A stretch of 13,254 nucleotides of DNA from M55B111 sp964614065 (lineage in GTDB: Bacteria; Bipolaricaulota; Bipolaricaulia; M55B111): NCBI GenBank assembly GCA_964614065.1, contig CAZTJJ010000039.1, positions 1 through 13,254 of the forward strand. The letters run 5' to 3'. Shown piece by piece: positions 12,972 to 13,254 of this stretch; position 1 is the stretch's first letter, and each line of letters begins with the position of its first letter. A program made the translations under genes and the position numbers. The notes beneath the pieces are model-generated. The model was not told the DNA's origin. It made no database searches and saw nothing but the letters and a program-made list of their open reading frames with translations.

Positions 12972-13254
12972 ATGAACTTAGAAGGCAAAATTGCTATGAT
13001 TACCGGAGGATCCAGAGGTATCGGTCGGGAAACTGCCGTTACATTTGCTGATGCAGGTGCAAAGGTGGCTGTAGTGGATGTATCGGAAGAACAAGGTAAG
13101 GAAACTGTTAACTTAATCAGAAAAAATAGTGGTCAGGCATTCTTCGCCGAGATGGATGTAACGATTCGTGAGCAGGTTAAAGATGTGGTTTCGAAAATAG
13201 AAAACAAGTGGGATCGGATCGACATCCTAATAAATAACGCAGGCATAAACCGAG
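12972..13254 (+). CDS. Short-chain dehydrogenase/reductase (FabG-like), N-terminal part (cut by window edge)
   Basis: The first 94 codons are present. The protein starts MNLEGKIAMITGGSRGIGRE, showing the Rossmann cofactor motif TGGSRGIG (residues 11-18), and continues to ILINNAGINR with the NNAG motif at 88-91. The catalytic Ser-Tyr-Lys residues lie beyond the edge. Asp36 at the end of the second beta strand (VAVVDVS) suggests NAD(H) rather than NADPH. ATG 12972 follows GGAGGG (12961-12966) with 5 nt spacing, just after the stop of the KAS III-like gene. By position it probably reduces or oxidises a 3-oxo/3-hydroxyacyl intermediate handled by its neighbours. The SDR family has many substrates, so the specific role is open. 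Confidence 0.9.
   Translation, partial: MNLEGKIAMITGGSRGIGRETAVTFADAGAKVAVVDVSEEQGKETVNLIRKNSGQAFFAEMDVTIREQVKDVVSKIENKWDRIDILINNAGINR

Noticed and set aside
1..13254. CRISPR array, tRNA genes or intact insertion sequence
   Set aside because: No regularly spaced direct repeats, no cloverleaf with T-loop signature and no transposase-like protein were seen.

Overview
This is a bacterial window. Strong AGGAGG-type ribosome binding sites, TTG and GTG starts next to good Shine-Dalgarno sites, a zinc-type L32 protein and a DUF445/Lgt pair suggest a Gram-positive Bacillota-like (perhaps clostridial) anaerobe. That assignment is an inference from gene content, not a placement.

Left part (1-2542, minus strand): a polar amino acid ABC uptake locus, read right to left. 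It holds a secreted solute-binding protein, two HisM/GlnP-type permeases and the start of a GntR/FadR-type regulator that runs off the left edge. The ATPase is not in the window. A perfect 17-bp hairpin separates the binding protein from the permeases. The regulator has its own promoter, overlapped by an inverted repeat. A 312-bp divergent intergenic region (2543-2854) carries palindromes and a candidate promoter for the binding protein.

Middle part (2855-9860, plus strand): housekeeping genes. In order they are a DUF99/endonuclease dU-like protein (a mainly archaeal family), D-aminoacyl-tRNA deacylase (dtd), ribosomal protein L32 (rpmF), SmpB (trans-translation), a macro-domain ADP-ribose-type hydrolase, CTP synthase (pyrG), a DUF445 membrane protein and prolipoprotein diacylglyceryl transferase (lgt). 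Four of these act on tRNA, ribosomes or ADP-ribose signals, so the block reads partly as translation quality control. Two copies of a roughly 58-nt intergenic repeat lie upstream of smpB and at the pyrG stop codon.

Right part (9861-13254): a two-part hairpin between convergent genes separates lgt from a minus-strand regulator made of two TetR units in one chain. Divergent from it, behind a near-consensus promoter, lie a thiolase reduced to its two ends, a KAS III-like protein that keeps the active-site Cys but has lost the usual His and Asn, and the start of a FabG-like short-chain dehydrogenase. The layout suggests an acyl-CoA or acyl-ACP metabolic operon controlled by the double TetR protein, with its first gene now broken.

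No tRNA, rRNA, CRISPR array or intact mobile element was recognised. The most unusual items are the double TetR next to the degraded thiolase operon, the KAS III-like protein without its His/Asn pair, the DUF99 gene and the intergenic repeat pair.
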